DNA of 64,000 nucleotides from Sulfuricurvum sp. (GTDB lineage: Bacteria; Campylobacterota; Campylobacteria; Campylobacterales; Sulfurimonadaceae). The translations under genes and the position numbers were made by a program. Within the stretch, counting starts at the first letter, position 1, and every line of letters starts with the position of its first letter. The stretch covers positions 27,193-91,192 of the forward strand of contig NZ_JALNYS010000013.1 of NCBI RefSeq assembly GCF_023229695.1, read 5' to 3'. Shown piece after piece: positions 53,118 through 59,337 of the stretch. Below the pieces are notes generated by a model. It ran no database searches. It was not told the origin of the DNA and was given only the letters and a program-made list of their open reading frames with translations.

Positions 53118-53135
53118 AACAGTTTATAAACTGTT
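53118..53135. promoter_or_regulatory. 18-bp palindrome, operator copy 3, upstream of fic
   Basis: Exact copy of AACAGTTTATAAACTGTT in the 69-bp gap between the RHH gene and the Fic gene. Position suggests either a parS-type centromere site or control of fic by the RHH protein. Confidence 0.75.
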
Positions 53136-53184
53136 AATAATATGTTTATTAACACATTTAAAACATATTATATAAGGAAACAGC

Positions 53185-53868
53185 ATGCAGCGCCTAAGCG
53201 ATCTATCGCCAAAAGAACGTGAATTCCTTTTTAGACAACTTCGCATTTCGATTGCATACAACTCAAATGCTATGGAAGGGACAACTCTTTCTTATGGCGA
53301 AACCAAAGAGCTACTCGAACATGGTATTACGGCAGCTGGCAAACCATTGGGTGAGCAGCTTGTCATTCTCGGATTTGCCAAAGCGTATGACGTCGTTATC
53401 CGTGAGGCATTCAACAAAGAGATGAAGTTTAATGCCGGGTACATCAAAGATCTACATGCCATCATGTTTGAGGATGCTCTTCAGGTAGCACCCAATTATG
53501 TTTCAAAGCCGATAGGCGCATATCGTCTTGATGATCGATACATCAAAGGGGTAGATATCAAGCTCTCCCCACCATCGATGATTTCGCAGCATATCGATAA
53601 TTTGTTGTATCAACACCAAATAGTAACTATGACGTTGTTGGAGATATCGGAGTTTCATATAAAATTCGAGCTTATACACCCGTTTGCAGATGGTAATGGA
53701 CGTATTGGACGGCTACTGATGGCACATCAGGCAATAGCAAATGATTTCATCCCGCCACTTATCGAAAACGATCACCGACGTGAATATTTGGATGCGCTTG
53801 CGGATGCTGTTCAGCTGGAAAAGTTTTTGGAGAAGAGCATTGGGAAGAGTATGAGCTTATTGGGGTAG
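53185..53868 (+). CDS. Fic-domain protein, class II
   Basis: 227 aa. Fic core motif HPFADGNGRIGR near residue 165 is fully canonical (catalytic His, Asp, the GNGR loop), so it should be able to transfer AMP or a related group to proteins. An N-terminal autoinhibitory motif S-x3-E-G is present at residues 27-32 (SNAMEG), which defines class II and means toxicity is kept in check within the same chain. No separate antitoxin is needed. ATAAGGA lies upstream. Placed behind the RHH gene with an operator between. Confidence 0.9.
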   Translation: MQRLSDLSPKEREFLFRQLRISIAYNSNAMEGTTLSYGETKELLEHGITAAGKPLGEQLVILGFAKAYDVVIREAFNKEMKFNAGYIKDLHAIMFEDALQVAPNYVSKPIGAYRLDDRYIKGVDIKLSPPSMISQHIDNLLYQHQIVTMTLLEISEFHIKFELIHPFADGNGRIGRLLMAHQAIANDFIPPLIENDHRREYLDALADAVQLEKFLEKSIGKSMSLLG

Positions 53869-53905
53869 AACGACCGCCGGGGGACCAGCCCGACAGTCTT
53901 GCTAA

Positions 53906-54010
53906 CTAAGACGTCCGTTTTTGGAGCCAATCCTTGATCTCTTCTTTGAAGAAAACTACGACTATACCAATTACGGCGACAGAAACTTGTAACATTTGAA
54001 ACCAATCCAT
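53906..54010 (-). CDS. 34-residue hydrophobic peptide, type I toxin-like
   Basis: MDWFQMLQVSVAVIGIVVVF begins the peptide: one membrane-spanning helix, then a charged end, FKEEIKDWLQKRTS. A strong CAGGAGG lies eight bases before ATG 54010. The size, one helix and charged tail resemble toxins of type I systems and small phage membrane proteins. The ribosome site lies within one arm of a long inverted repeat, which points to RNA-level control. No homologue recognised. Confidence 0.6.
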   Translation of the reverse strand: MDWFQMLQVSVAVIGIVVVFFKEEIKDWLQKRTS

Positions 54011-54018
54011 CTTGGCCT

Positions 54019-54138
54019 CCTGTATTTGGATACCCCAAATCCCTACGCTTGGACACGCTGGAAGCAACCCCCATAACGAAAAAAAGCCCTGAACGGTTTC
54101 CCGCCCAGAGCTTGTCCAAGTTTTGTTCCAAATACAGG
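54019..54138. repeat. interrupted inverted repeat around a terminator
   Basis: Left arm 54019-54061, right arm 54105-54138. Matching blocks: CCTGTATTTGGA (54019-54030) with TCCAAATACAGG (54127-54138), CTTGGACA (54048-54055) with TGTCCAAG (54113-54120), and CTGG (54058) with CCAG (54105). The loop holds a minus-strand terminator. On the minus strand the left arm contains the ribosome site of the small peptide, so RNA from the right arm could pair with it. Confidence 0.8.
54079..54111 (-). terminator. rho-independent terminator inside the inverted repeat
   Basis: Minus strand: 11-bp stem (54111-54086) with a GAAA loop (GCGG-GAAA-CCGT centre), followed by seven T (54085-54079). It would end transcripts coming from the right before they reach the small-peptide gene. 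Confidence 0.82.
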
Positions 54139-54227
54139 CTTAGTCAGCCATTTAAACAAGACCGAAATAGAGGTGGTCTAATCCTCTCGATCAAATGAAA
54201 TGATAACTCTTTAATCTTAAAGAAATA

Positions 54228-54416
54228 TTATTGTAAATAATCTGATGCTATAAAATATTCCCTTGGATTACATCCTGCAAGTTCAGAAAGTTCTTTAGCA
54301 AAATCCAAATAACATTCAACTGGAAATGCTGTTGCATCTTCGATGACGACGAAGTTCGACACTTCAACACTAATACGATAACCGCTCTCAAAAAGCACTG
54401 GAAGGAAAACGATCAT
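54228..54416 (-). CDS. uncharacterised 62-aa protein, possibly a C-terminal fragment
   Basis: Reads like real protein (GYRISVEVSNFVVIEDATAF, then YLDFAKELSELAGCNPREY) but has no ribosome site before ATG 54416 and no family I recognise. Its 5' end meets the 5' end of an oppositely oriented coding piece near 54380-54420, so both may be remnants joined by recombination. Transcripts would end at the terminator at 54079. Confidence 0.4.
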   Translation of the reverse strand: MIVFLPVLFESGYRISVEVSNFVVIEDATAFPVECYLDFAKELSELAGCNPREYFIASDYLQ

Positions 54417-54479
54417 GTCGGCTTTCTTGCCCGCTGCGCGGGCTACGAGCGCAACGCGACGAACGTCAAAATTGACCTC

Positions 54480-54695
54480 TTGCCGGTCGCGCAGCAGATC
54501 GCCGAGAGCACCTATGAGATGCTCGATGATTCTGAGGAAGTAGCGATTGATGCTGTGGTGGCCGAGTACGCGGCTGCTTTAGGGGAAGTCACCACCACAA
54601 AACGATTTATAACAGGTAATCGTCATAAACGGCGTCCTGTTAAAAAACCACCAACCCGACAACAAAAGCTGTTAGACTTCGATGGGGAGGTTTGA
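54480..54695 (+). CDS. uncharacterised protein, probably 5'-truncated
   Basis: 71 codons from TTG 54480, but the same frame is open back to 54246 and reads protein-like from about 54390 (KKHWKENDHVGFLARCAGYE) with no ATG/GTG start. The end is basic (RHKRRPVKKPPTRQQKLLDF). The lost 5' end and the facing fragment at 54228 suggest a deletion or rearrangement junction. It stops one base before the replication-protein ATG. Confidence 0.45.
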   Translation: MPVAQQIAESTYEMLDDSEEVAIDAVVAEYAAALGEVTTTKRFITGNRHKRRPVKKPPTRQQKLLDFDGEV

Positions 54696-54696
54696 G

Positions 54697-55020
54697 ATGG
54701 CATATCTCGTAAACGCTTTACAAATCCCAAATGACTTAGTCGATCGACTTCTTCTCGAACTTAGTCCGAATGCGCTCAAATGCTATCTAGTTATAGTTCG
54801 AAAAACAATTGGCTGGTCAAAAGAGTTTGACGCAATATCCGCCGGTCAGTTTTGTAAACTGACCGGCATCAAAAAAGAAGAAACAGTCTGGGTAGCCGTC
54901 AAACAGCTAAAAGAACTTGGGCTTATAGAAGATATTCCAGTTCCTGGTAAACCAACCCAGTTTAAAGTCGTAACCCAAACCCCGCCCAGAGGGGGTGACA
55001 CCCACCCCGAAAAAAGGTGA
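54697..55020 (+). CDS. phage replication protein O-like, N-terminal domain
   Basis: 107 aa from ATG 54697 (GGGGAGG upstream). Winged-helix domain of the phage lambda O/RepO N-terminal family: LQIPNDLVDRLLLELSPNAL, VIRKTIGWSKEFDAISAGQF and KLTGIKKEETVWVAVKQLKE. These proteins bind origin DNA. The frame ends in the linker (RGGDTHPEKR) at TGA. The next frame (+1) carries on with the kind of sequence expected for the rest of the protein, so it may be one gene broken at a run of six A (55009-55014). Confidence 0.75.
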   Translation: MAYLVNALQIPNDLVDRLLLELSPNALKCYLVIVRKTIGWSKEFDAISAGQFCKLTGIKKEETVWVAVKQLKELGLIEDIPVPGKPTQFKVVTQTPPRGGDTHPEKR

Positions 55021-55429
55021 CACCTCAAAACGGGGCACACAAAACCAATCCTCTAAAAACCCAACTAAACCCATTTTAAAAGAGGAAGACGTTGTGTGTG
55101 AAATAATCCCTGTAGCTATGGAGCATCTGCCTCTTTCGCTAATTGATGCAGCGATTGATAAGGCGGTGAGCAAGCTCGCCAAGCGAAGCCCAGCTGGGTA
55201 TCGCCGCCGCCTGCTCCAAGGGTTGGCGGCAGGAGATGAGGGCTGGATAGAGACGGTCATGGAGTTTGTGAAGCAGGTTGAGGCCACTAGCGAAGCCCCA
55301 TGGATTCGCGAAAAACGGCTAAAACGAGAGCACGGTGAGGCGATGCAGATGGCTTTGCAAAATTGCGGCTTCGACAGCCCTGAGGAAGCGTACTTTGCGT
55401 TGAAAGAGGGGGTTCGAGATGATTTCTGA
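54995..55429 (+). CDS. C-terminal part of the replication protein or separate gene, +1 frame
   Basis: 144 codons from GTG 54995, overlapping the RepO-like frame by 26 bp. Begins with a Thr/Pro/Lys linker (TPTPKKGDTSKRGTQNQSSK) and continues as a helical, charged domain (LPLSLIDAAIDKAVSKLAKR, YRRRLLQGLAAGDEGWIET). The GTG has no usable ribosome site, favouring a frame-broken continuation over an independent gene. The natural product could be restored by slippage on the A-run. Function of this half unknown. Confidence 0.55.
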   Translation: MTPTPKKGDTSKRGTQNQSSKNPTKPILKEEDVVCEIIPVAMEHLPLSLIDAAIDKAVSKLAKRSPAGYRRRLLQGLAAGDEGWIETVMEFVKQVEATSEAPWIREKRLKREHGEAMQMALQNCGFDSPEEAYFALKEGVRDDF

Positions 55430-55724
55430 AAAAATAAAAATTATTAAACCATATATTTTAGAAAATGTGCTATCTGATCTAGCCCTCAGTCTCATTGCAG
55501 AGGCGCTGGAAACCCTATTATTAAGCCAACCAGCCTCGATTGAGCATATCAAGAATTGTGCAAAAGTTCTCAAAAATGAACTCAAAACAGTGGGCATTTC
55601 GATCAAACACGGGCATTCTCTGGAAATTTCTTCGAAAATTTTGGGGTTCAAAAACTGGGACACGGCTTCGGCAATTTTGAAAAATGGGGGCCGGACCATA
55701 GGGCTCCCGGGGGGCGCAGCGTGA
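55419..55724 (+). CDS. small protein with glyoxalase-related/GRP-like motif
   Basis: 101 aa. The second half, LKNELKTVGISIKHGHSLEI then SSKILGFKNWDTASAIL, matches the short motif (LR..L...G...SHS..LEL.A..LG..NWNT) seen in so-called glyoxalase-related or toxin-related proteins on mobile DNA; biochemical role unknown. N-terminal half is helical. Overlaps the preceding frame by 11 bp and the next gene by a base (TGATG). Confidence 0.55.
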   Translation: MISEKIKIIKPYILENVLSDLALSLIAEALETLLLSQPASIEHIKNCAKVLKNELKTVGISIKHGHSLEISSKILGFKNWDTASAILKNGGRTIGLPGGAA

Positions 55725-56005
55725 TGTTCGAAACCCAGCTCCTCTCTGCTTTATCTGAGATAAAGCTTAAACTTGATATAACGCTTAAAGAAATCGAAGG
55801 TTTAAAGGCTGAACGAGATCGTGATTTTGCAACGATCCCTGAGGTCGCCGCGACGTTCGGAGTATCGGACACGGCCGTTCGGAAAAAGGTGCGAAACGGT
55901 GAGCTGGATCCTGTTTCAGATTGCCGGTACGACCCATCGGGAAGACTGAAATATATCAAACGATCGGCATTTGGAAAGTTGCATTTTCGGAAAAAAATCG
56001 CATAA
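55724..56005 (+). CDS. helix-turn-helix (excisionase/AlpA-like) protein
   Basis: 93 aa from ATG 55724; a GTG one codon earlier is possible. An N-terminal coiled coil (IKLKLDITLKEIEGLKAERD) precedes a MerR/Xis-type helix-turn-helix: TIPEVAATFGVSDTAVRKKV, then RNGEL and the wing YDPSGRLKYIKRSAF. Proteins of this kind serve as excisionases or regulators near integrases. The integrase is 0.9 kb downstream. Confidence 0.65.
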   Translation: MFETQLLSALSEIKLKLDITLKEIEGLKAERDRDFATIPEVAATFGVSDTAVRKKVRNGELDPVSDCRYDPSGRLKYIKRSAFGKLHFRKKIA

Positions 56006-56018
56006 GATGGAGGATAAA

Positions 56019-56351
56019 ATGATCAACATCGAAACACTCAAAGATGAAATTGTTGAGCGGCTAAAACCTCTCGATCCCGATAAAATTATCCTCTTTGGCT
56101 CCTACGCTTACGGAACCCCGACCGAAGATAGCGATATCGATCTTTATGTTGTTACCAAAGACGATTTTATCCCTCAAAGTTGGAGAGAAAAAAGTGAAAT
56201 TCATTTAAAAATCGCCCGCGCTATACAGGATATTTTAAAAAAATATCCAACCGATTTAATTACTCATACACGCGCAATGCATCAAAAATTTATCGAGATG
56301 GATAGTATGTTTAGCCGAGAGATAATCCACAAAGGAATTTCAATTTTATGA
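56019..56351 (+). CDS. MNT-domain nucleotidyltransferase (MntA-like antitoxin)
   Basis: 110 aa from ATG 56019, with GGAGG eight bases upstream; the longer frame from 55971 overlaps the HTH gene. Minimal nucleotidyltransferase motif GS-x9-DxD in FGSYAYGTPTEDSDIDLYVV. MntA-type enzymes AMPylate their HEPN partner and so neutralise it. Overlaps the HEPN gene by 4 bp, the typical order of an MNT/HEPN pair. Confidence 0.85.
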   Translation: MINIETLKDEIVERLKPLDPDKIILFGSYAYGTPTEDSDIDLYVVTKDDFIPQSWREKSEIHLKIARAIQDILKKYPTDLITHTRAMHQKFIEMDSMFSREIIHKGISIL

Positions 56352-56767
56352 GTGCTGTATTGTCGAAAGAGTGGCTTAAAGCTGCTTATTTAGATTTGGA
56401 AAACATTCGTTATATCGTTCATGTGCCCCACTTGAGCGCAATTGTTGCATTCCATGCTCAGCAATCTACTGAAAAGTCGCTCAAAGCTCTTCTCACATAT
56501 AGAAACGTCGATATTCCTAAAATTCATGCACTAAATAGATTGTTCGATCTGTGCCAAAATGATTTAAGTAGTCCAGATGATGATATTGTGAATCTCTTGG
56601 ATAGTCTGTATATTGAATCTCGCTATCCTGGAGATATGGGACTTCTTCCTTACGGAAAACCAACATTAGAAGATGCTCAAAAGTTTTATGATTTTGCAGA
56701 AAAACTTTTCATGGATGTTTGTGCTCTTTCGAATACCCCGATTGACGAAATCAAATCTTCTAACTAA
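56348..56767 (+). CDS. HEPN-domain protein (HepT-like partner)
   Basis: 139-aa helical HEPN protein: AFHAQQSTEKSLKALLTYRN, VDIPKIHALNRLFDLC and LYIESRYPGDMG. The R-x4-6-H RNase motif of toxic HepT is not evident; this subgroup instead keeps the YIESRYP segment, so RNase activity is uncertain and another role with the nucleotidyltransferase is possible. Follows MNT with a 4-bp overlap. Confidence 0.82.
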   Translation: MSAVLSKEWLKAAYLDLENIRYIVHVPHLSAIVAFHAQQSTEKSLKALLTYRNVDIPKIHALNRLFDLCQNDLSSPDDDIVNLLDSLYIESRYPGDMGLLPYGKPTLEDAQKFYDFAEKLFMDVCALSNTPIDEIKSSN

Positions 56768-56896
56768 ACACTCTTTTTCTCTCCGTAAAATATGTGAAAT
56801 ATGTATAGTCATATAAAACCCTTCAAAAGGCTTAATATGACATTGGATAAAATCACCCGCCCACAAAGCACCGCCTCACACTCACAAGGAGGCGAA

Positions 56897-58015
56897 ATGA
56901 AATATCGATACTGCAGGGAACGAGACGGGATCGTCCATCTGGATATTCCCCTCTCCGGTAAACGGATTCGGCGAAGCACCGGGCGACCGGCGACAGCAGC
57001 CAATATGAAATATGTCGAAAAAAACTGGCAAGCTGAGCTTGAAAAGCTTATTTCCGATAAGACAAGTGATCCACAACCGGATATTACTGTCGAAGCGTAT
57101 GGAAGACGCAGCCTTGAAGCAAATAAAGGCTTTAGAAAAATCCACACTACGCGTGAATATTCGAATACTTTTGAAAAACATGTTGTTCCTGTTTTCGGAT
57201 CGCTTCAGCTGGATGCAATTGTACCGAGTGATCTGAAGGCATGGCTCTCTAAATTACAAGCATCGGGGCTTTCGGGTAAGAGAATTCACAACATTCGAAT
57301 CGTTTTTCAGGGGATTTTGCGTGATGCTGTCTCCGATGGCATTATTCCCAAAAATCCGTTTATTGGGATCAAGGGATTTTCGCGAAAAGCGCAGCATGAT
57401 ATTCACCCCTTCACGTTGCCGGAGATTCAGTATATTCTCCAAAACGCAGAGGGGAAACTTAAAGCGTTTTTGACTGTCGCATTTTTTACGGGGATGCGAA
57501 CGGGGGAGCTGGTCGCTTTAAAATGGTCAGACATCAATCTGAAAAGCTCAAAAATAACCGTGCAGCGTTCGATTCGTGGAAGCATTGAGACAGGGACAAA
57601 AACGGGAGTCGTGAGAACAATCGATATGCTTCCCCCGGTTGCCGATGCGTTGAAGGAACAATTCAAACTCACCGGGCTCGCGGGTGGCTATGTTTTTCTG
57701 AATCGTTATGGAAAACATTATGCGGGATCAACGACACTTGCTAATGAGCATTGGGCACCTCTATTGAAGCGTTTAATGCTTGATCATCGAACTCTGTATC
57801 AAACTCGTCACTCATTCGCGACGATGATGATTTCAAAGGGTGAGGATGTGATTTGGGTGTCTAAAATGATGGAGCACGCGAACCCATCAATTACGCTCTC
57901 GATCTATTCGAAATATCGGGAAGAGCCTGTCGTGAAGCGAGCTGCTTTTCTCGATGAAATAAATCTCTTTGGTGAAAAAAACGGACACGGGAACTGTCAC
58001 GTTTCTGTCACATAG
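56897..58015 (+). CDS. tyrosine recombinase/integrase of the element
   Basis: 372 aa from ATG 56897 (MKYRYCRERDGIVHLDIPL), which has AAGGAGG four bases upstream; an in-frame ATG at 56837 with AAGG is an alternative. N-terminal arm-binding domain, SAM-like core-binding domain (~85-170), catalytic domain with Arg I (TGMRTGELVALKWSDI), box II LYQTRHSFATM (first His replaced by Tyr, as in several phage integrases), EHANPS and the nucleophile Tyr in SIYSKY. It points to the right edge, so attR is probably in 58016-58100. Confidence 0.9.
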   Translation: MKYRYCRERDGIVHLDIPLSGKRIRRSTGRPATAANMKYVEKNWQAELEKLISDKTSDPQPDITVEAYGRRSLEANKGFRKIHTTREYSNTFEKHVVPVFGSLQLDAIVPSDLKAWLSKLQASGLSGKRIHNIRIVFQGILRDAVSDGIIPKNPFIGIKGFSRKAQHDIHPFTLPEIQYILQNAEGKLKAFLTVAFFTGMRTGELVALKWSDINLKSSKITVQRSIRGSIETGTKTGVVRTIDMLPPVADALKEQFKLTGLAGGYVFLNRYGKHYAGSTTLANEHWAPLLKRLMLDHRTLYQTRHSFATMMISKGEDVIWVSKMMEHANPSITLSIYSKYREEPVVKRAAFLDEINLFGEKNGHGNCHVSVT

Positions 58016-58054
58016 TCAAATTCGGTGCAAAAAAACAATTACGCTTAAAGCTAT

Positions 58055-58079
58055 AAAATCCCTATTTTTAGGGGTTTTT
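58055..58079. terminator. bidirectional-type terminator after the integrase
   Basis: AAAATCCCTA-TTTT-TAGGGGTTTT: 10-bp stem (58055-58064 with 58069-58078), followed by T on the plus strand and by TTTT on the minus strand. Lies between the integrase and the Gre gene, near the presumed element end. Confidence 0.7.
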
Positions 58080-58107
58080 AAAGCCTAGTAGAAAAGGAGA
58101 AAAATTG

Positions 58108-58635
58108 ATGCAAAACGAACCAATGACACCCAGAGGTTATGATGAACTTTTACGAGAGTTCAAATACCTCAAAGATGTTGAAAAACCACGTGTAAATCAG
58201 GAAAAACAGCGGGCTGCCGAATTAGGCGACCGTAGTGAAAATGCCGAATACCATGCAGCGAAAGAGAAGCTGCGTCATATTGATAAGCGCCTCTTTTATC
58301 TCAATGCAATGATTGAAAAAGCACAAATTATCGATCCTTCTCTCTTGGAACATTCCCGTGTCCATTTTGGAGCAACAGTGGAGATCCTCGATCTGCAAAG
58401 TGATGAGGAATACTGTTACAGTATATGCGGTACCTTGGAAAGTGAACCTGAAAACAGTCTCATTTCAGTCCATTCACCACTAGCTCGCGCTATGTTGGGA
58501 AAAGAAGAGGAAGATGAGTTCAGCGTCAATCTCCCTCACGGGAAAAAGAGCTATGAAGTGACAAAAATAAGCTATACCGATATCTTTTCACTCAAAAAAA
58601 ATCTGCGCAGTGAAAAAGATTTTGGATTTCACTAG
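58108..58635 (+). CDS. greA: transcription elongation factor, GreA/GreB family
   Basis: 175 aa from ATG 58108 (AAGGAG eight bases upstream; a TTG one codon earlier is less likely). N-terminal coiled coil with the acidic tip GDRSENAEYHAAKEKL, which enters the RNA polymerase secondary channel and triggers transcript cleavage, then the FKBP-like C-terminal domain (VHFGATVEILDL, NSLISVHSPLARAMLGKEEE). The tip mixes GreA and GreB features; Campylobacterota usually carry one Gre factor named GreA. First core gene right of the element. Confidence 0.85.
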   Translation: MQNEPMTPRGYDELLREFKYLKDVEKPRVNQEKQRAAELGDRSENAEYHAAKEKLRHIDKRLFYLNAMIEKAQIIDPSLLEHSRVHFGATVEILDLQSDEEYCYSICGTLESEPENSLISVHSPLARAMLGKEEEDEFSVNLPHGKKSYEVTKISYTDIFSLKKNLRSEKDFGFH

Positions 58636-58637
58636 CC

Positions 58638-59123
58638 TTATTTGATTTCGATTTTTTTCGAAGCTTTTTTCCCTGTTTTGGGAACGGTAATTTTCAGTAC
58701 CCCATTTTCCGATTCTGCCTGTATCTTACTCAAATCAGCATCGTCCGGTAATGAAAAACTCTGCTGATAACTGCTGTAGGAACGTTCGCTTTTTTCTTTG
58801 GTTTTTCGCTCATCCTTCCGTTCACCTGACACCATTATCCGGTTTCCGGTCACTTCAAGAGTAATCTCTTTTTTATCCACACCCGGCATGTCGATAGAGA
58901 TGCTATAAGCTTTATCGTTTTCAGTAATCTGTGATGCGGAACGGGTCGTGTAAAACACCGGATGGTAAGGCCTGTTGAAGAGCGAATCCCACTCTTCAAA
59001 CCAGCAGGGAGAGCCCAATTCACATTTTTTTGCCAGTGGCACGGTTGTAGTAGTCGCAGCGTTCATTACAAGCGGAACAATACTCATAGCTATCAAAAGA
59101 CGCTTAGACAAAATGCTCATCAT
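58638..59123 (-). CDS. exported small heat-shock protein (Hsp20/alpha-crystallin)
   Basis: 161 aa. N-terminus has a signal peptide (KRLLIAMSIVPLVMNAATTT), then a short linker with two Cys (KKCELGSPCW), then an alpha-crystallin domain at about 60-155: YSISIDMPGVDKKEITLEVT, RIMVSGERKDER, FSLPDDADLSKIQAESENGV and the GVLKITVPK box. Ends in a Lys-rich tail without a clear IxI motif. Hsp20 proteins are normally cytosolic, so a secreted form is unusual. Convergent with the Gre gene, 2 bp apart. Confidence 0.85.
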   Translation of the reverse strand: MMSILSKRLLIAMSIVPLVMNAATTTTVPLAKKCELGSPCWFEEWDSLFNRPYHPVFYTTRSASQITENDKAYSISIDMPGVDKKEITLEVTGNRIMVSGERKDERKTKEKSERSYSSYQQSFSLPDDADLSKIQAESENGVLKITVPKTGKKASKKIEIK

Positions 59124-59214
59124 CTATAAACCTCCAATAATGATTTTAGAATGTAAATTTAAATCTGTTTTGTAAATGGATGGAAAATTAAGGGGGGGAT
59201 TGACTACCCTTTGG

Positions 59215-59220
59215 TATAAT
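59215..59220 (+). promoter_or_regulatory. -10 box of the purL promoter
   Basis: TATAAT inside TTTGGTATAAT (extended -10). Start predicted near 59227, giving a leader of about 110 nt before purL. Confidence 0.6.
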
Positions 59221-59235
59221 CGCGTTATCAATAAT

Positions 59236-59306
59236 TGACATCTGCCCGTTAGGGCAAGCTTTAGTGCCTTAGCGGCCAGCGTAGCTTGGCAGGCTTTGCC
59301 TGTTAA
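59236..59306 (+). other. structured leader of purL
   Basis: The untranslated leader contains GCCC-GTTA-GGGC, AGTGCCTTAGCGGCCAGCGT and GGCAGGC-TTT-GCCTG(T) hairpins. Either a regulatory leader or a member of the intergenic repeat also seen at 42944-43017. No known riboswitch recognised. Confidence 0.45.
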
Positions 59307-59337
59307 GCGTTTAAATATAAATTATAAGGAAACTGTC

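Larger units (their letters stand above)
48450..58080. mobile_element. integrated mobile element with tyrosine integrase
   Basis: Accessory block between a core-like gene at 48123 and the Gre-factor gene. Gene content is plasmid/phage-like: pilin-like protein, type IA topoisomerase, ParA and RHH proteins, Fic, phage-O-type replication protein, MNT/HEPN pair and, at the right end, an integrase pointing outwards. Codon use is mixed and gaps are A/T-rich. I found no tRNA and no convincing direct repeat for the ends, so the limits are approximate: left in 48450-48560, right in 58016-58100. Confidence 0.75.

Noticed and set aside
53811..54131. 106-codon minus-strand frame
   Set aside because: It runs through the terminator and the inverted repeat and overlaps fic on the other strand; no family-like segments.
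53992..54145. Integron attC site or retron non-coding RNA
   Set aside because: The inverted repeat lacks the attC core ends (RYYYAAC/GTTRRRY) at its arms, no integron integrase is present, and there is no reverse transcriptase.
48455..58079. Attachment-site direct repeats at the element edges
   Set aside because: I compared the gap after 48449 with 58016-58107 by eye and saw no shared stretch long enough to trust.
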